From Xestospongia muta (taxonomy: Eukaryota > Porifera > Demospongiae > Haplosclerida > Petrosiidae), in assembly GCA_963693285.1 (NCBI GenBank), contig OY848931.1, positions 935,001 to 999,000 on the forward strand: 64,000 nucleotides of DNA. Reading direction: 5' to 3'. Below the pieces are notes generated by a model, which made no database searches, had not been told where the DNA came from, and worked only from the letters and a program-made list of their open reading frames with translations. Each line of letters starts with the position of its first letter. The first letter of the stretch is position 1. The position numbers and the translations under genes are program-made. Below are positions 60,611 through 64,000 of this stretch, piece after piece.

Positions 60611-61056
60611 CATAGGTGGATGAGGCACTTATATTTTGGGGAGGCTCACACCATAACTATGTGATGAATATGCAGACACCAATGTACCCATAATGCAGAA
60701 AGTATGTTTGATATAATCACAATCAGTATCACCAAGATTAATTTAAAATGCACCAAAGTATTTCCTTTACTCATCATTAACCATAACAAATTCCTTAGCT
60801 ATTTCAACAAGATCACACTTATTAGTTATGCATTTGTGTACATGAAGGACTAGACAATTGTTAAGCCGTTTTTCCATCATTGTGGCCTGCAAATATGTCA
60901 AAACTTTTGACAGTTTCATCAACACCAATAAGATTAACTTAGATTCTTTTTGTGGGGTAAGTAGCAAGCAATAAAAATTTGGGGGAGCTGAGCCCCCTCT
61001 TTCTAAATATTGGGGGCTCTAGCCCCTCCAGCCCCCCCCCCCTTCAGCCTCCTATG
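60611..61056. mobile_element. hAT-like repeat, copy 2
   Basis: Same orientation and about 96% identical by eye to 57405-57854, with the same CATAGG...CCTATG ends and the same decayed minus-strand coding stretch (60967-60767). The two copies are direct repeats flanking the truncated cystinosin/dynein pair. Confidence 0.75.
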
Positions 61057-61659
61057 CTATACAAGTCACCAATACCATTGCTTTAGTGGACAAGACCAAG
61101 CATTATAAGGTTGAAACACTCCCTTTGAACAATACTAAAGATAGAAAGATCTCCAGGCTCTTATCAAGCTCTTGTTTGTCTACTCCATATTTTCCTCACA
61201 TTTATTACAATTTTATGTAACTATGGATTTCCTGGAACCCCTATTTGACAGGCACATAAAACTTGAGTACTTCATGTACATAGAAATATCCTAAATATCA
61301 TAATGTATAATCAGTATCACAACAGCAATTAAGCTTGCATTTCGTACTTCAATTAGAATTCATTTCTACTTGTCAATTAGGTTATAATCTCTCTATTGGT
61401 CTTTGTACAGGAGTTTTTTTAACAAAAATCGTTTTCTTGTGTGAAAATTCAATGATATGATGCAATAATATTATATTTTCCACTACCAATCAGCATTAGT
61501 CTGAGATTGAGACTGAAGAAGTATCAGTCTGAGGGATGAGGATGAGGATCGAATCGAATTGCATTGGTCCAATATCGAAAATCATGAGCGCACAGCGGGT
61601 CATTAAAGAGGAGGGGCTCAGGATCGAAGCATGTGGTCTGTCACATGTTATTTGAAAAA
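61057..61659. other. intergenic upstream of cathepsin gene
   Basis: No gene. An inverted CCAAT pair (attggtccaat) lies near 61564-61574, about 90 bp before the cathepsin start codon. Confidence 0.45.
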
Positions 61660-64000
61660 ATGAAGACTCTCTTTCTTTTTACTGTGATTGTTCTGATTGC
61701 CTTCGTTCTAGGTGAAAATGACCCGATAATCTCTTGGCCTTCCTCTTATATTACTTCGGGAGTTGTGTCATTGCCATATGCTGAAATCAGTGAGCCTTTT
61801 ACTATGTATATGGACGGTGATTCGAAGATGGGTAAAATGGATACTTATGATGGTAAGTACAGCCGCCAATCTTGTATGCTTAGGTTTATTCTGATTATTC
61901 TATTTATCAATCTACTTGTAATAAATATGCGTGTAAAATCAAAAATATTAATTTCTCATTAAACACTAGATAATAATTATATTTGTTGTTTTGATGGGAT
62001 CTTCTGTCAACAGTGTCAATAATGATGATATCAGGTAGCATAGGCGTATCTAGGCTCACAATACACCAGGGTTATTAATTATTCATAAAATAATCGATAT
62101 TATTAATAATTATTAGCGTTTATTATTATAATTATTGCCATTACAAGTGGGTGCAGTTGGTTAAGCTAAATTGCAATTTTTTATGAGCGGATTGTTTTAC
62201 CTGGGCAATGCCCGTGCCTTCCCGGGTCTAAATACTCCAGTGTCAGGTAGTATGGTGTTAGCAAAGGAAAAGTATTGAAAATGATATTAAAACTATTTCC
62301 TTCCAGTAATTGAAGTTAAATAGATAATGGTATAACACTCCATAGAAAGAGACTTGCAAATGTGTATGTGTGTGTCAATGTACATTAGCAAGCCTTGTTC
62401 CATGCATTGTTGTACCTTTCTCTATTTACCTTCAATTACTGGAAGGAAATAGTTTTAATATCATTCTCAGTATTTTCCCTTTGCTAACATCATACTACAT
62501 GATGTCATCATTATTGACACTGTCATCATCGTTGACACTGTTGTTTAGTTCTTATATTTTATAGTTGGTATTTTCATATTGTTTAGGCATGGCGACTATG
62601 ATTTATCATGGTAATGAAGGTGACTATGGTACTCTATACAAACTTGTGCCAGAAAGTATTAATGGCACTAATGTTAATCCCAATGCTTGTTTTAAATTAC
62701 CTGGAATCAAGGAGGCACCTGTTGTCCCTCAGACAGTCCTACCTGATATCTCTTTGTACAAGGTATATGTATTAACCATTAATATATATTTAAGGGGAAA
62801 AACATTTATCTTTTGTAATTTATGCTTTGTTATGTGTGGTATTGTGCACCTACTGTTGATCTATGACAGTTCAAGAATGGCAATGTGTGAATTGCAACAT
62901 ACTCTCTGTACTTTTAGTTTCTAGGCAATGTGACTCTTGGAGGAGGAGATGTGGTTATGATTTTTTCCTCGAACTTTACTGAGAACAACAAAGACAATCG
63001 TTATCAATTGTTAGTTAAGTCAGACATGACACCATATAGTCTCTCTTTCACTGGATATGATCGTCTCTTTGGCTCTCATTATGATGAATATATCATTACG
63101 TATATAGAATTCAACCCTACAAAACCAAATCCTGACAATTTCAAAGTTCCAAACAGTAAGTTTTAATATAATATTAACTCCTTTCAATCTTAATACTTTT
63201 AGCTTGATTAATTTATGTTCTATAAAATAACTTATGTTTTTTGTAGGTGATACTTGCACAGGTTTTCCTGGACCTGGTAAAACAAATCCTATGTCAGAAA
63301 GTATATTTTTTGAACTGCTTGGCGCAAAACCATACACTAAAGCTGCCAGAACTCAACACATTGAGACTGCTTTCTCTTTATTTAAGGATCAATATAGTAA
63401 GAAGTATACTGACAAGTTGGATGAGGCTAAAAGAAAGCAACACTTCCATCATAATTTTAGGTAAACTTTAGATTATTTTGTATAATGTTGCCATTTCTTT
63501 CTATAGATTTGTGAAATCAACCAACATGAAGAAAAAGACTTACAATGTGGCTCTCAATCATCTTGCTGATCTCAGCAGCGAGGAACTAAAGAAAATGAGA
63601 GGTTATCGTAATACTGGATTTAATGCTAAGCAATTGTATGTTCCTCGTGTCAAAGATATACCTACTTTCATTAACTGGAGAATACGAGGTAATCCATATT
63701 TTAAAACAATCTGTTTTATGTGTCTTCTAAAGTTTGTGGGTGAGAGCTTCTCAATTTGTACCAATAACATGTAGTACAAATTTATAATGTATTATTATTG
63801 TTTGTTGTAGGCGCTGTGACACCTGTAAAAGATCAAGCTATATGTGGCAGCTGTTGGAGTTTTGGTACTACAGGGACATTGGAGGGGTCGTTGTTTCTTA
63901 AGGTGGGGGAGGATTGTTATGACAGACTGTATATACTAACCTTTCCAGCTGGTATTAGTCAGACTATTATTTATTTTACTGTTGCTATAATTTTTCTTTA
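61660..64000 (+). CDS. 26/29-kDa-protease-type cathepsin, partial (3' end outside window)
   Basis: Six exons are visible (61660-61852, 62587-62762, 62918-63155, 63247-63460, 63507-63688, 63811-63902), about 365 residues, and the gene runs off the window. A signal peptide ([18 protein letters not shown]) precedes an N-terminal domain with [24 protein letters not shown] and NVTLGGG. This domain is known from insect 26/29-kDa protease and related Dictyostelium proteins. Next comes an I29-type propeptide ([29 protein letters not shown]) and the start of a papain-fold domain: [19 protein letters not shown] with the oxyanion Gln and catalytic Cys. The His and Asn of the triad must lie downstream. 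A secreted or lysosomal digestive protease is expected. Intron 1 carries nested mobile elements. Confidence 0.88.
62006..62543. mobile_element. foldback element with long inverted arms
   Basis: The left arm (caacagtgtcaataatgatg at about 62009, continuing from 62251 to about 62332) is matched inverted by the right arm (about 62408-62543). Shared inner sequence includes gatattaaaactatttcctt ccagtaattgaag. The spacer is about 75 bp. The left arm is interrupted by a smaller insertion (62039-62242). Non-coding, in intron 1 of the cathepsin gene. Confidence 0.8.
62039..62242. mobile_element. 204-bp hAT-type MITE nested in foldback
   Basis: Flanked by a perfect 8-bp direct repeat TCAGGTAG (62031-62038 and 62243-62250). 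The ends CATAGGCGTATCTAGGC and GTCTAAATACTCCAGTG are imperfect inverted repeats. An 8-bp duplication and CA..GTAT.TAG ends fit non-autonomous hAT elements. Confidence 0.8.

Overview
The window is nuclear DNA of an intron-rich, AT-rich animal with a compact genome. Most introns are 45-100 nt with GT..AG ends. The gene set fits an early-branching metazoan: a PRD-class homeobox gene, FAM193, BORCS5, SBF1/2, glycogen synthase, a ciliary dynein chain fragment, and a cathepsin with the N-terminal domain of the 26/29 kDa protease family. A demosponge (Amphimedon-like) is my best guess; the species is inferred. All exons were joined by hand from splice signals, frame and family knowledge, so terminal exons and UTRs are less certain than conserved cores.

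Layout. 1-7.5 kb has no gene, only micro- and minisatellites, and lies upstream of a TATA-box PRD homeobox gene (7.5-8.5 kb). Then come a GLYAT-like acyltransferase (-, 10.3-11.3 kb) and a 22-exon FAM193 orthologue (-, 11.6-19.5 kb). FAM193 is divergent from a small gene encoding a His10 / GYPPP-repeat protein (+, 19.8-20.8 kb). BORCS5 (-, 21.3-22.4 kb) is separated from a tandem array of four RDH11-14-like dehydrogenases (+, 23.7-28.3 kb, plus a decayed fifth) by a 1.24-kb transposon with 37-bp inverted repeats and a perfect 9-bp target duplication. A branched-chain aminotransferase (-, 29.0-31.9 kb) is divergent from the deubiquitinase YOD1 (+, 32.2-34.7 kb). The 35-exon pseudophosphatase SBF1/2 (MTMR5/13) fills 34.9-45.6 kb.

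From 44.9 to 53.0 kb lies a recent tandem duplication of about 4.1 kb. It yields two intact RasGEF genes (-), a detached 3' fragment of SBF (+) and a detached 3' tip of glycogen synthase. The intact glycogen synthase gene (-) follows at 53.0-56.5 kb. At 57.9-59.4 kb two 5'-truncated gene pieces, cystinosin (-) and a WDR63/DNAI3-type dynein intermediate chain (+), meet head to head at an apparent breakpoint. They are flanked by two copies of a 450-bp hAT-like repeat and a GC-rich, hairpin-rich segment I could not identify. The window ends inside a 26/29-kDa-protease-type cathepsin (+) whose first intron carries a nested transposon.

The genes are unrelated housekeeping and developmental genes; no operon-like pathway is implied. 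The most unusual features are the transposon inside a very tight divergent gene pair, the recent RasGEF duplication with a substitution in a catalytic-domain motif, long (CT)n tracts that abut 3' splice sites, and the broken cystinosin/dynein junction.
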